Below, piece by piece: positions 39,435 through 54,277 of a stretch of DNA of 64,000 nucleotides. Positions within the stretch are counted from its first letter, which is position 1, and each line of letters begins with the position of its first letter. The stretch spans positions 310,001 to 374,000 of the forward strand of contig CAJFCJ010000017.1 in NCBI GenBank assembly GCA_904063045.1, given 5' to 3'. Below the pieces are notes generated by a model that saw only the letters and a list, made by a program, of their open reading frames with translations, was not told the DNA's origin and did not search any database. Made by a program: the position numbers and the translations under genes. Source of the DNA: Dimorphilus gyrociliatus. Lineage: Eukaryota; Annelida; Polychaeta; Dinophilidae.

Positions 39435-40773
39435 TTAAAAATGTTTAAATTCTTCAGGATATTTTTCAGTACTGGACACGGCTAACTTTTCTTCTTTGTA
39501 GGTATCGAAATTACGTAAATCCATTGGACCTTTGCATTTCGGAACGTAGGGAGCTCTTAAAGATTTATTATAAATTGCCCACCAATCTAATCCATTATTC
39601 CATTTATGATTTTTTATATCCAATACGCCATTCCTAAAAAGTATAAATTAATTAGTTAATCAATTTATTAATTAATTAATTAAAGCAAAAAAAAAAAACC
39701 TCAAGTTTCCAAATCTCCTTGTGATGTCAGTTTGTAATAGATTAGTTATCAGATCAGCAAGATCCTTTGAAAAGAAACTCGGTATATGAAAGATTCCCTG
39801 AGATATTTGCGTATAAATCTTCGTCATGTCATTATTCGTAAATGGAGGAATTCCAGCTGCCATTTCATAAATCAAAACTCCCAGAGTCCACCAATCAACG
39901 GATTTGTTATAGCCTCTACTCATAATAATCTCTGGTGCTATATACTCTGGAGTTCCACAAAAAGTCCATGTTCTATCTTTAATCTTCTTAGCAAAACCAA
40001 AATCTGTAAGCTTTAAATAGCCATCTAAACAGATTAGAATATTCTCAGGTTTCAAATCCCTATGCACTATACCCAAATTATGTAGATATTCGAAAGCTAA
40101 GACAACCTTTAAGTGTTTTTTAAATGATAAGAAAATAGAAAGATCTTGTAATTTTTAACTGAAAGAGTTATTGAATTAATGTTAAATATATACTTGACTA
40201 GCGTAAAATTTGGCTACTGATTCGGAAAATCGACCTATTTTCCTTAAATGAGTAAACATTTCACCACCCTCTACGAAATCCATAATTAGATATAAATTTG
40301 AATTATCTTTACAGCAATAGTGTAGTCCTACTATAAACGGATTTCGGCAAGCTGCAAGAATTCTTTTTTCATTAAGAGTATGTTGTATTTGTTTCTTAAG
40401 AACAATTCTCTCTTTATCCAATATTTTCATAGCGTAATATTTATTATGTTCTCTTTGTTTAACTAGTACAACCCTTCCGAATGAACCGGTTCCAAGAGTC
40501 TTAAATATTTCGAATTCGTTTAGAGACGTCTTTGTCGAACTTTCATTATTTAACCTCTCTTCGTATTTAATAGCAGCCTCCGCTAATAGTTCTTTAACTA
40601 GTAAAAACTTCGATTTAACATCGTACAGCTATTTTAATGAGTTAATTAATTATAAATACATTTTGTTATTAGCTCTTCATTCATACTATATCCCCCACTT
40701 CCAGGAGGTAGGACGGGTGGAATACCACCTTTCTTCCTTTCTTCAACCTGTCTATTTTCATCATCCTTACCAT
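39435..40773 (-). CDS. PKA-C: cAMP-dependent protein kinase catalytic subunit (PKA-C)
   Basis: Exons 40628-40194, 40106-39700 and 39633-39435 encode the whole AGC kinase core and C-tail. A phase-compatible first exon that contributes only ATG (40773-40771, followed by GTAAGG) gives 347 aa, against 351 in vertebrate PKA-C. Visible motifs are the Gly loop [12 protein letters not shown] lysine in [31 protein letters not shown] and the activation loop [16 protein letters not shown] with its Thr. APE, DVDWWTLG-type F-helix ([16 protein letters not shown]) and the terminal FKHF hydrophobic motif are also present. It phosphorylates Ser/Thr in Arg-Arg-X-Ser/Thr contexts when cAMP releases the regulatory subunit. 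Oddities: HRD instead of the usual YRD, and the modelled N-terminus (MLYDVKSK) lacks the Met-Gly myristoylation start. The 5' exon is uncertain; an alternative upstream isoform may exist. Confidence 0.85.
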
Positions 40774-41960
40774 TTCTCCTTCCCGGTAATACTGATAGAA
40801 AGTTAGATTAGAAGAAAAGCACAATATTTAAAATATATTACATTTAGTTAATTAATTAATTAATTAATTAATTAAAAGTCTAACTAAACTATTAACTTAA
40901 CTAACAATCTAATAATTTCGATTTTATCATATTTATCCTCCTTCCCCAAAACAAATTTCCTTAATTAAAATTAAAAGTTTTATAAGGAAGATAAGGAAAA
41001 ATGTAATTCTTATTATTTTTGGTTAGTTTCTTAAATAATTAATAATTTAAACATTTAAAAATAATTAATACTATTAAAAAATTATGTTAGGCCTACCTAT
41101 AATTATTATTTAAATAATTAGTATTTCTATTTATTTTCTACTGCAAAAAGGAGAGCAGAATAGGAAACGAAACTTTCCCTATAATACAGTAAATATACTG
41201 TATAGTAGGCTATAAAGTTTGTATACTTTATAAATAAAATAGTATGGCGTTTGTTTCCCGTTTTTTAAAAAGATAAGAAATATTGAAATAAAGTGGTCTT
41301 TATTGTGTGAAATGTGTAATAATAGGGTTCTGTATTGTACAGTTATATAGTTTATCTTAATATAGGTTTATACAGCTATGTATATACTCTATATATATAC
41401 TGTTTGTACATATTGTTATTTATACAACGTAATAGTAAACAGGGTTCAAATACAGGTTTGCAATATTTGTTTAGTTTATAAGAAAGATTTATAATGTTTT
41501 TACAGATAATCCTAATTTTATATACGCCCACAACGATGTAGTTTATCTGATAGTCCTATATATAAAGCAGCTTGTACAGTAGGTTTGTGCTCTTTCAACA
41601 TTAATTTCCACTCTCTATAGTTTGTTCAATATGGAAGACCGACATTGTTCTCCCTTACTGTTATATCTCGAAAGAAATCAAGTACGTTCAAAAGCTATAA
41701 AAATGGCCAATTAGTCGTTTTATCCATTCATGTTTCAAAAATATTAACAAGAAAAACATAAAATTTAAACAGTACAAGTAAATTTCTTCGCTTAAAGCTT
41801 GAATGTTCTTTTGAACAAGCGCATGTATACACAGTGGTAGAAATAACTTAACTGATTAACTTAAAATATATACTGAACAATCAAGTAATCGTCAGTTAAA
41901 TGCAGTATAAGTGTATAAAAAAAAAACAACAAAGACAGGAAAAGAAGAAGAGTGTTTTTT
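40774..41960. other. Intergenic: PKA promoter and LARP7 3' UTR
   Basis: About 1.2 kb, very AT-rich, with a (TTAA)n run at about 40844-40875. No convincing coding sequence was found on either strand. It should hold the kinase promoter or upstream noncoding exons and the LARP7 3' UTR. Confidence 0.45.
40844..40875. repeat. (TTAA)n simple repeat
   Basis: About seven tandem TTAA units. A shorter run of the same unit lies in the PKA intron at about 39664-39682. Confidence 0.85.
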
Positions 41961-44275
41961 CTACTCGCTATCAGAGAAGACAATATGCTGACAAGTTTCT
42001 CTCATTCTACTAGCGGCATTCATTAATTTTTTCGTCCCTCTCTCCTTTTTACGTTTCTTCCTAGACTCTCGGCATTCGGCTTGCTTTTCAGTAACCGTTT
42101 TGAAATATTCTTCTTCTTCCGTTGCTGTATTGATATAAAAGATTTTGTATGTTTTTTCTGTTTATATAGTATAAAATAGTCAAAATTGGCGACTTTAAAC
42201 GCTTACGTTTCATTCGGAAAAAGGTTAAAGAGTCAAAATTCCTTTTCAGAATTTGATTAGTTTGAGTGACTGTTTTGCAACGAACGTAACCTTGGCTAGC
42301 ATCGTCTTCAAAATCAATATAGTGGACCTGAGAAGGTCGTAGGCTTTCCTTAAAAAAGAAACTTGTATTAGTAACAAAATTTCCTTTTTTTTTACTTTAA
42401 TTATTTCGTACTTCGATATCCTGCCATTTTGAGGGAAACTCTGATTTGACTTTTAAAACTGTATTTGGAACAAGGACGGGCTTTCCATTTTCACCAATTT
42501 CTTCCTTATGTCGAGACACTATTTCAGAAAATCAACAAAATATAGTTTAGCCAACATAATAATTAATATATTCGAGAGTCTTACGTGCGTCCTTTCTTAG
42601 TATATCTGATTTTAATTCTTCTTCATCTGCCTTCTCTTCACTCATCAATTTAGACTTCTTTTCTTTCCAAGACTTCAGATTCTTTTTCAGATTTGCCATA
42701 CTATCTTTTTGTAAATTCAAATACTCCTTTTTAAGATTCAGCCATTCCTTTCTAAGGAAAATATGCGTAATTCATGAGCAACAATGGAGAATTATGCAAA
42801 CAAAAAGGCAAATAAAAATCTGGGGTAAAACAAAACTTAAAGGCGAGTGTACTTCTAGTCAGAAATCAACAATATCCGACGAGCAGAACACACGCATTCA
42901 AATATTTGCACAAACTGATATCGAAAATGGGAATAAAATTGGTGACAACATCGAACTACCAAAACCAGTGAAAATCTAGTCAAGATCCTTTAATACTAGA
43001 CCAGAAAAACACCAGTTCTGGTTGTGCGAAAATAAACTAACATGTGAAGAACTTTTGATTGAAAGATCTCAAAAGAGGCACACCCACTTGCTAATAACTT
43101 TTAATTCAGCAGGAAAATCGGCTAATGGCTTTCTCTTTCTAATCCTTTTCTTTTTCTGTTTCTTTATGTCTACTTGGTCGGATATTGTTACAGTTTTGGC
43201 CTTTTTATTGGGTAGTTCTTCCGTTTGACTATCTTCATTGTCTGATAATTTACGTTTCTGTTGATTGCTATCTAAAATAGCTTTCTCTTTACCATTCTCG
43301 CTATTTTCACCTTTATCATTCGTCGAATTCTCCGATTGTAACTCTAAATTTGTTTCTCTTTCCTCCGTTGTATCTTTAATAGAGTCGGTAAATGATTTTA
43401 CCTCTTTAGAGATTTCTATAAACAATATTCAACTTTAGCTTTAGTCTGTTTGCATAAATTATCAAATATTATACCTTCAATTTGCTTTTCTAAGATTTTT
43501 CCTTGTTTACACATCCTCGGGAATCTGCCAATACCATGAGGATCGCTATTGACTTGACTGACTGCCCGAGTAGCCGCTTCGACTGTTTCGAACTCTACAA
43601 AACCAAAACCTTTGAGGTCACCAGTACTTTTAAATCTAGGCAGGCTCACATAAACGACATTGCCAAATCTGGAGAATAGCTCTTTAATCCAATCATGCTT
43701 CACTCCCGGCGGTAATGGTTCCTTAAAGAGATAAAAACGATATAAAGCTTTCAGGAATAATAATAATCACACCATTACAAACCAAATATATAGTTCTATC
43801 GTCAATATCAAGTCTCGGTGAATACGGCTGTTTTCTTTTAACTTTCAGCTTATCGTCGCTTAACTAAAAATATTATACATAGTAAATCCTTTCTAATTAC
43901 ATTAACTATATTCTTTACCACTAATTTATCAGAACCGTTAATCGCCTTAACCATTAAATTCGTATCAGTCGTTAAAGCCGCCAGCTTATTAAATTTACAA
44001 AAAAGTTCAAGAGGTAAATCTATTGGATAAAATTTTATTAGAATTTGCAGTTAATACATAAATAGTAACTTACATCCATCCTCTGAATCATCAATTTTCT
44101 GCTTAAGAAAACGATCCTTGCCCAAATTCGCATCGCTAAAGTAAAATTCAATCTGTCGTTAACATTTAATCAGCCTATAATGAAAAAGTAGGTCAACGTT
44201 TAGTACCTGTTCGCGAACGCTCTTCAACAGCTTCTTCTTACGACTACGCCGCTTTCGGACATCTTTATCTTCCAT
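41961..44275 (-). CDS. LARP7: La-related protein 7 (7SK snRNP protein)
   Basis: Ten exons: 44275-44207, 44152-44074, 44019-43919, 43863-43783, 43721-43475, 43415-43088, 42751-42585, 42518-42412, 42348-42207 and 42124-41961. They sum to 495 codons. A La motif (IEFYFSDANLGKDRFL, about residues 18-100) and RRM1 (RTIYLEPLPPGVKHDW.., about 108-190) form the La module that binds 3' UUU-OH. A Lys/Glu-rich linker follows, then the conserved EWLNLKKEYLNLQ segment. The C-terminal xRRM (VHYIDFEDDASQGYVRC) and the basic tail ending HIVFSDSE match human LARP7 throughout. LARP7 stabilises 7SK snRNA, so restraining P-TEFb, and assists U6 modification. It acts in the nucleus. The KAT7 gene lies 740 bp upstream on the same strand. 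The 336-nt sixth intron is unusually long for this locus. Confidence 0.93.
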
Positions 44276-45015
44276 TCTGTTAAACAGACCACTTTCATAT
44301 AATGAGAATATAAAATATATAACAAAAAAACATATATATATATGTAATATTCTAGCTGCTTTACCTACACAAAAAATGATTGCCTTCTCTCAAACAAACC
44401 GTTATTGTACATATGCACAGGTAATTCTAAAATTACCTATTTACGGAGTCTACAAATCTTTAATAAAAGTAACTTTGTCAAGTTATTTTCAGAGTGATTA
44501 TGTGGCATTTGTACTTCTTCACTCTCGACGATATACTGTCGAGCGATATTTCAGAAGTACGTGCTAAAATCCAGTTAACTCTTACTCGTACTGAATATAA
44601 AGTAGTTTTTACATTATATTAATTTGATTGAAGAACAAATTTAAGTAAAAAATAAGCTATAACTCGAACGAATATAATATACAGGTACGTAGCAATAAAA
44701 GTCATAAAACCTTTCTGTCACTGTGGTTGCGCGAAACCGTGTTTGATGCGTTTCGGTCAAGAAAGAAAGAAGGTCGCCTATTGGTTGTGTCTTTTACTGA
44801 CCAATAAGATTCGAGAAGCTGAAAATTTTGTATCAAAAGCGGTAATTGGACTAAAAATATGTTAGCGGGAAATGGTTCGGTACTCTGTAAACTTTGAATT
44901 TATTATCGAAATTTGTTTCTTTTGTATATTTTATAAAAGACAAAAGCACAAAATATAATTAGTCCTATGATAGTCGAGTTCATCGCTAATTATATACGGA
45001 AAAAATTGACGTGTC
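44276..45015. promoter_or_regulatory. LARP7 upstream region with clustered CCAAT boxes
   Basis: A 740-bp gap between the LARP7 start and the KAT7 stop, both on the minus strand. ATTGG at 44779, CCAAT at 44801 and ATTGG near 44844 form a cluster about 500-570 nt upstream of the LARP7 ATG, in the only GC-richer patch of the gap. This suggests a CCAAT/NF-Y type promoter with an upstream noncoding exon. The rest is AT-rich with no gene seen; a TA run is at about 44333-44342. Confidence 0.4.
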
Positions 45016-47621
<2,606 letters not shown>

Positions 47622-48538
47622 ATCCAATTTTGGAAACGGTGTACTGCCGTCAGGAATTATTTTGCTGGCTTGATTTGTGACCGATCATATGAAAAAAAAA
47701 CAAGACAAGAAGAAAAAATTTCCAAAGTATATGCGTTACGTCTGACGGAAAAAAGAATCAACTTCCGTTTAATCCAAATGTTTAGACTGGTTGCCGCTCG
47801 TGGTGTGCACAGCCAGTTGTAGAATTGAAGAAGAGCAGGTAACCGAAGAAAACATCTTCTGCTTTGGTGTTGTCTTTCAAAAAATGATAAATATTTGAAG
47901 TTTAATTTTTTGTGTATAAGCTAAAATATCAGTCTGTGCAATCCACATAAAAATTATCCTTTTACCTGAATTACATAGCAATTATTTATGCTTCACTCAA
48001 GTGCAGACAAGTCTCTATTTAACATAAACTATGAATCAGCCTTTCTTATTTACCGAAATGGTTTCTAGTCATATTGAGCCTACAGATAAGTTGACATCTT
48101 ATTGATGTAGTTGAGAGATTGCAACCTCTAATTAACATTATTGATGAAAGACACTATAAAATTCTTTCATGTGATGGTTGTCTGCTTACAAGCACTTCCC
48201 ATCAATCAAATTTTATAATTTTCAGCCTACTTAATTGAACTTGATAGAAATAAGTAAAACATTGCCAAATTAAAAAGTACATGGTTTCACTACAGTTAAA
48301 TAGCAAATATATTTACACTACTTGACTTTGCTTTATTTGGAAAGGCTTTCAAAGCTTGTCATGGTATATCGTATTTCCATCTTATTCTCTTATTAACTAC
48401 TTTCTTCAGGTGTGAAAAGTAGTTAATTGCTTTATAAACATATACAATCTAAGGTTAGTTAGAAAATAAATATACTCTTTTGTGTTTGTATTGATTTGTT
48501 TTTGAGTACTTTTTTATTAATAGGAATGAAGGAAAAAA
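47622..48538. other. Intergenic: KAT7 promoter and PICK1 3' UTR
   Basis: About 920 bp. On the minus strand AATAAA near 48515-48522 follows the PICK1 stop by about 20-25 nt. Nothing coding is supported; a 76-codon plus-strand frame at 47592-47822 overlaps the KAT7 start and looks random. Confidence 0.5.
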
Positions 48539-50068
48539 TTATTCAAGACCAATTAGCAGATCATTTTTGGTTTCACTTTGAATAGTTTTATCATCCTCAT
48601 CCTCGTTCAGAATTTCATCATCTTCGTCTTCATCATCGTTAAGATTTTGTGCACCATATCCAAACGTTGATTTGGATAAATCAACTTCAATTGGAAATAA
48701 CTGGGCTGTTTTTAAAACTTCGTGGCATTCTGTATGGTATACAGACATAGCACTGACTAGCTTCTGCAATTGAAATACGATATCCTGTACATGTTTCTGA
48801 TCGAGAAGTTCTAATTTTACTAGGACATCGGACCGTAGTTTAGCAAAACGAACTCTTGCTAATTGTCTACATCTAAGAACCAATCTGTATTCATAATTTC
48901 CTGTTTCGACTCTGTAAAGACATTCACCAAGAGCGGTATATGATTGTTCTTCATCGTCCAATTCTTTGACTTTGAGACAGTACGATAAATACTCAAATTT
49001 TGCATCCAAATACTTTTTAAGAGTTAGTCGGGTATCTGGAACAGCTTTGTGAAGGAATGTATTTAAATCCGAGACAATAGGTTTGACTTTATTGAAAAAA
49101 ACTATAGCAGCTTTTTGAATATTCCTATGAGCTTCTCCAAGCTGAGAAAAAGCTTCTGAGGCAGCTGGCTGTGGTTCCCTGCACCCTATACCACTAAAAA
49201 CATCACCAAAAGCTCGATGACATTGAGAAAGATTAAGAAACGATCGTAAATATCGTTTGCTATGCTCTACCATTCCCTTATAGACATGAGCTGTTCGCTC
49301 AAGTTCTTGTAACTTCTTTAACAAGGAATCGTTGCATAAGATTGCCCTGCTTAAACCTAATGCATCAGCAGTTGAAGAGTCCATCGACTCGACTACTTTA
49401 TGCTTAATCTTTTTTAAGACAATATCTAAAGTTTTTCCTTGCTTAGGATCAGCATGTAGTTTATTATATTTAATTGTAACAGCTCCTTTGACTGATTGAA
49501 TCATTCTAGCTACTTCAACTCGGCTTCTGCCCTTAACACTGTAAGTTTGAACTCCGACTATTTCATCTCCCGCTGCTAACGTTCCATCATTACCGGCTGG
49601 TGTGTTGTCAAAGACCTGTACCACGTACACACAGGGACAGTAAGGGGCACCACCACCAATTGATATGCCAATTAGGTTCTGGTCATCTTTATTCAAGGTT
49701 GCGGCTCCTGACGTAACCGTCATGCCCCTGTTGAGAAATACATGCTTATTATAACATATTAATCGTTTATGATTCAAGCAATACAATATCTTTCTATTGG
49801 CCCTACTTATCATCTAATAAGGTTCGAAATGTTCTACACTTTACTTTCTTATACATGTTTGGTGTGAGGTTTAAAGGTAGCAAAGAGTAATTACATAAAG
49901 TTCAGTGAGTACTAACATAGCTAGTGAGAAATGTCACTAAAATGAATTGAAAAAAGCCTATGTTCGAAACAGATGTTACTCAAATGAGCATAGAAAAATC
50001 ATTAAAATATCATATAATAAAGAATGTATAGCTTACATAGTATCTTCTTCTAGTTCATCAGCATACAT
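48539..50068 (-). CDS. PICK1: PICK1, PDZ- and BAR-domain protein
   Basis: Two coding exons, 50068-50037 and 49727-48539, sum to 407 codons. The short first exon encodes MYADELEEDT, matching the acidic start of vertebrate PICK1. The PDZ domain (about residues 22-105) contains NLIGISIGGGAPYCPCVYVV, and the BAR domain (about 145-360) includes ADALGLSRAILCND, HRAFGDVFS, REPQPAASEAF and KFEYLSYCLKVKE. The tail is acidic (DDEDEDDE). PICK1 dimers bind curved membranes through the BAR domain and receptor C-termini or PKC-alpha through PDZ, regulating endocytosis and trafficking. The gene is divergent from TECPR1, with 331 bp between the start codons. The intron (49728-50036, 309 nt) is longer than most here. 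Confidence 0.95.
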
Positions 50069-50399
50069 TTTAATGGCTTATGGACAAAGCAGAAACGATT
50101 AAAAAGTATATAGACTAGAATTTCGTGACTAAAATTTTTAATATTATACGGGTCTACAGCGGAAGTGGACGGTAGGAGAAACTGGTCAACAATCTGTAAT
50201 GTTTTGCCAATTCCAAAAATAAAAAATTACATTAAATAAAAAACGCTATTATGGCATATGATAACTCGTCTAGATTAGATATGAATAAATAGACAATATT
50301 CTCATGTTCGTTCCACTGCCAACATTGCAAAACTCTCTGAAGATATCTTGTTTTCTTCATATTCGGGCGATATTATGCTAAACTCTTATTGGTTCGGTT
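50069..50399. promoter_or_regulatory. Shared PICK1/TECPR1 divergent promoter
   Basis: This 331-bp interval separates the start codons of two genes transcribed away from each other, so it must hold both promoters or 5' UTRs unless noncoding exons overlap the genes. No TATA box or strong paired element was identified. Confidence 0.5.
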
Positions 50400-53300
50400 A
50401 TGCCGCAGTCACACATCTGGCTCATTTCCACATCGGGTAAAGTTTACACATTAGCTACTGGCGAGCAGACATATAAGCGAATACCAAGTATTGGTTTGCA
50501 GAAGCCAAATGTGAAAAAAGTTGCCTGTTGTCCTTGGGCAGCCTGGGCAATTGGATCTGATCATAATGTTTATCAGTTTGTCCATCACTCAGCTGTCCCA
50601 ATACGATATCAAGAAGAAGTTTACGAAAATGAAAGATGGCTTCCGACTCGTGGATGGTCTGGTAGACATCTGCTACCAGGTCTTGATCCTGCTAATTGGT
50701 CCAACAAAGACGGAACATACTACTTGGTTCTTGATGATGTCAAACTACCGTCATCTTCATGGAAATGGGAGCACGACTGGTACGTTGACGAAAACGTTGA
50801 TGGGGAAGTAACAGATAAAGGTGGTTGGCGTTATTCAACGTTAGACTTTATTAGGGGGAAATTTGGAGCTACTAAAAGATATAATTCTTGTGTAAGAAGA
50901 AGAAGATGGATTAGACATAGAATTTACAGGTATACTAATATTTTATATTTTTAGCGTTCTTATTTTACATTTTACTACCTTTTTTAAAGTTCTACTGGTC
51001 AGTGGTCTATTATTCCTCCCCTTCGCCTTGATCCCTTATCAGAGCCTTTAGTATCGTTAGCTGTTGGAGGATTCTCTCTACCTAACGCAACACCAGGAAG
51101 TGCAACCGTATGGGTTGTCAATATTATGGGTCAGATATATTATCGAAGCGGAATAGTGAGAGATAAACCAGAGGGAACAAATTGGAATCAATTGTCTATA
51201 TCATCAGGTGAAGAAGTATTGTGTATAAATGCTGGTCCAACCTATCTGATATGGGCTATTACTTGGTCTGGTGATGCGATGGTCAGAAAAGGAGTTAGTT
51301 GGAGATGTCGGATAGGAGAAGAATGGGTAAAAGTACAGGCTCCTGAAGAATCAGATCATTTAGTTCATGTCGGCGTGGGCTCGCATACTGTTTGGGCGGT
51401 CTCTGTTTCTGGTAAAGTGTGGTTTAGGAGAGGAATTACTGAAGCTAAGCCGGATGGAACGTCTTGGGTTGGCATGGTAGACCGCATGAGAACTGTTAGC
51501 GTTAATGCATCAGACCAAGTGTTAGGAATTTGTAATGATCTGAAATTACATTTTAGAAGAGGAATTACTCCAGAATCTCTAAGTGGTAAGACTTGGGAGC
51601 AGTTTGCCAAATTTTCCGTCGAACACTATAAAATTCCATCCACACTAACTCCTATTATCAGGCAAAAACGTCTTTCACAAACCAAGCCAATAAACATAAT
51701 ACCTTCAGCTCCTCCGGGAAGACAGAAACGTGACGTTGATCTAACCTCCCTTAGTGTAAGCTATCATAAGAGGACGCCATCAGAGGGCTCTAGTCTTGGC
51801 GATAATAGTGAAGATTTGGAAGAAGATGATACTGAAAGTGAAGAAGAGAACGAAGAGGAGTCTGAACCTGAAGACGACGAGAAAGGTCTAAAATGGATTT
51901 GGGTTTCAGCTTCGTCCTGTCTTGCTCAAAGCGAGGAGGAATTAACAATGTGGACTGTAAAACTGCTTACAAATTCAATTGAAAAATTATCTAATTCGTG
52001 GAAAAAAGAAATCCTTGAAAAATTACGTTCAAGACGTTTGAAAGAGTTTTCTTCATTTAAATCGAAAAAATACAGATTAGCAGTGGAAGAGGTAGGATGG
52101 ACAAAAGAGACGTCTATGCGACTGGCTTCAGACTCAAAACGACAGCAATGGATTGACTGTAAGATATGCTTGACTCAGGATACGCTACATTCTTCTTTAC
52201 TACTTCTTTGGGAAAAAAATCAACAGATAATGCCTGTTTCCGATATCCTTTGTGTTCATTCTTTGGCAAAGTTTCCTGTCTTTATTCTTTCTACAAAAAG
52301 CTCTAAAGATTATCGGAACTTGGATCGATTCTGTTTACAAGCTCAAAGCGAATCGGAAAGAGAAGAATGGTTACAACTTCTTAGATCGGTAGATTATAGA
52401 TCTGAAAATTGTCGAAAAGAGGCGTGGGCTATATCATCGTTTGGACAAGCCTTTTATCGAAGAAATGATGCTTGGAAATTAGCCGGAAGTGGTCATTTTC
52501 ATCAAGTATCAACAGATGGTGACTCTATTATCTGGACTGTTGGAGTCGATGGAGTTGCGTGGTTTTATGATGAAGGGAAGTCAAATATTCAATTAGATAA
52601 AAGTATTTCAATAATTTGGGAAAATCAACGGTGGAATCCGATAAGTGGATACAGTTCCCGACGTCTTCTTCTGGATCCACCTTCTTGGATGGACGAGAGA
52701 GGGCGTGCCTGTAATAAAAATGATGTAAAATTACCAAGTTCGAAATGTGTTTGGACTAACGATTGGGCTATAGATATGAAACCGGATGGAGGAGCTGATA
52801 AGGATGGTTGGCAATATGCCAGAGACTATACCCGAACATGGAGGGCCCAGAGGAAGCTTCGTCATTCTTATGTTCGTCGTAGGAAGTGGGTGAGGACTTG
52901 GCGATTATCTAGTTTAGGACCTTGGACAGAGGTCGACTTGAGTCCAGACGCTCCAAAGTTGTCTGAAGTCACAGTCAGAACTCTATGGAATGGGGAAGCA
53001 AAAGTATGGTGTTCAACTGAATCGGGTGAACTTTTAGAACGACTAAACGTAAGCGAGAGTTTGCCAGGGGGCAGTGCTTGGCGGCACGAGGCAATGGACT
53101 TAAAATTCTGTTCCGTTTCGGCAGCTGACGAGAGGAGGGTGTGGGCTGTTTCAACAGAGGGAGCAACTTGGTTGAGAGGTTCGAGACCAAGCGAAGAATG
53201 TTGGATTCATGTCCCTCCCCCGTCAAGTGTAAAACTAGTTCAAGTGTCTGCAGGTAGAGGTAGTGTATGTGTTAGAGACGAAAAAGGAAATATTTGGGAG

Positions 53301-53606
53301 AGAAGAGGCGTTAATGCTTCTTTACCAGAAGGTACAGATTGGCAGGAGATTGCTACGGAATCCTGTCACGTAGCCGTAGGTGATGATGATAGGGTAAGCT
53401 TTAAAATATCAATAATTGATTAACTACTTTGCAAACTAACAACATAATTATAATTGTAACAATGACGTCATTTTCCAGGTGTGGATTGTTAAAACTAGTC
53501 CAGAAAACGAATGCTTTCAAGACATTCAGCAAATTCTTCCAACAAATTGCGCAGTATTAGCGGTAAGCAATAAATAGGAGACATACTTATAGATATAGAA
53601 ATAGAC

Positions 53607-53638
<32 letters not shown>

Positions 53639-53717
53639 GTATAGTCGACTAAAAATGTTAAATAAATAATTTCCTGCTTGTTTACAGGATGGATGGAAAC
53701 ACGTTTGTCTTCGATGA
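50400..53717 (+). CDS. TECPR1: Tectonin beta-propeller repeat-containing protein 1
   Basis: Four exons: 50400-50929, 50990-53393, 53479-53562 and 53688-53717. They sum to 1016 codons, somewhat shorter than the vertebrate protein (about 1165 aa). Residues 1-70 begin the first tectonin repeats. A first dysferlin (DysF) domain spans about 75-165 (NERWLPTRGWSGRHLLPG, then SWKWEHDWYVD). Tectonin repeats follow (about 177-380), then a Ser/acidic linker with GLKWIWVSA, a PH-like domain (about 524-645) and a second DysF domain (about 714-790). Further tectonin repeats run to a C-terminus ending WKHVCLR. TECPR1 binds damaged-lysosome membranes and ATG5-ATG12, acting in autophagosome-lysosome fusion and lysosomal repair. 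Poly(A) signal AATAAA lies at about 53800. Confidence 0.94.
53600..53638. repeat. (GATA)n microsatellite in TECPR1 last intron
   Basis: About eight tandem GATA/AGAT units lie between exons 3 and 4 of TECPR1. Confidence 0.92.
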
Positions 53718-54277
53718 AAAGATCCGTAAACTTATATTTATTTGATTTCAGAATTGTCTCAGGTTTACAAAGTGATATATGATTTATCCTTTTGTCTTTG
53801 AAATAAAAAATTTTCCAATTTTATTTAATCTATTGAAGTTCCTTTCATTGTAAAATAATCTTGCTATTTAAATATGTCGGTTTAAGGTTACTATGGAAAA
53901 AAAACAAGGAAAGTTTGATTGAAATTAGAACAATGAGACTATTTAAAGTCGAAGCTTGTTTTTTTCTTTTACAAATACGTTTATCTTGTAATATTAGAAA
54001 ATTAAGACTATTTAATTAACTTCTGCTTATTATCAAGCTATTGTCCCTAGCCTTTATTGATAAGACATGTGTCATGAATATCGGACAAGCTAGTCAATAC
54101 GCTGTCTCTAGACTTGTTGTTTTTTAAATGTACTTTGGTACACTATAGATAAATAACGCACTTGAAAACCTTAAATATTAAGATTTATTTCAATTCTAAA
54201 AAACAACAATTTGATTTTTATCAACGGGTTTCTTTAAGGGAATAACAAAATTCAAGAACATTTAAAGGTTAATAATT
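53718..54277. other. Convergent 3' spacer between TECPR1 and PEPCK
   Basis: This 560-bp gap holds both 3' UTRs. It has AATAAA at about 53800 on the plus strand and AATAAA on the minus strand at about 54182-54187, 90 nt beyond the PEPCK stop. No gene is seen. Confidence 0.6.
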
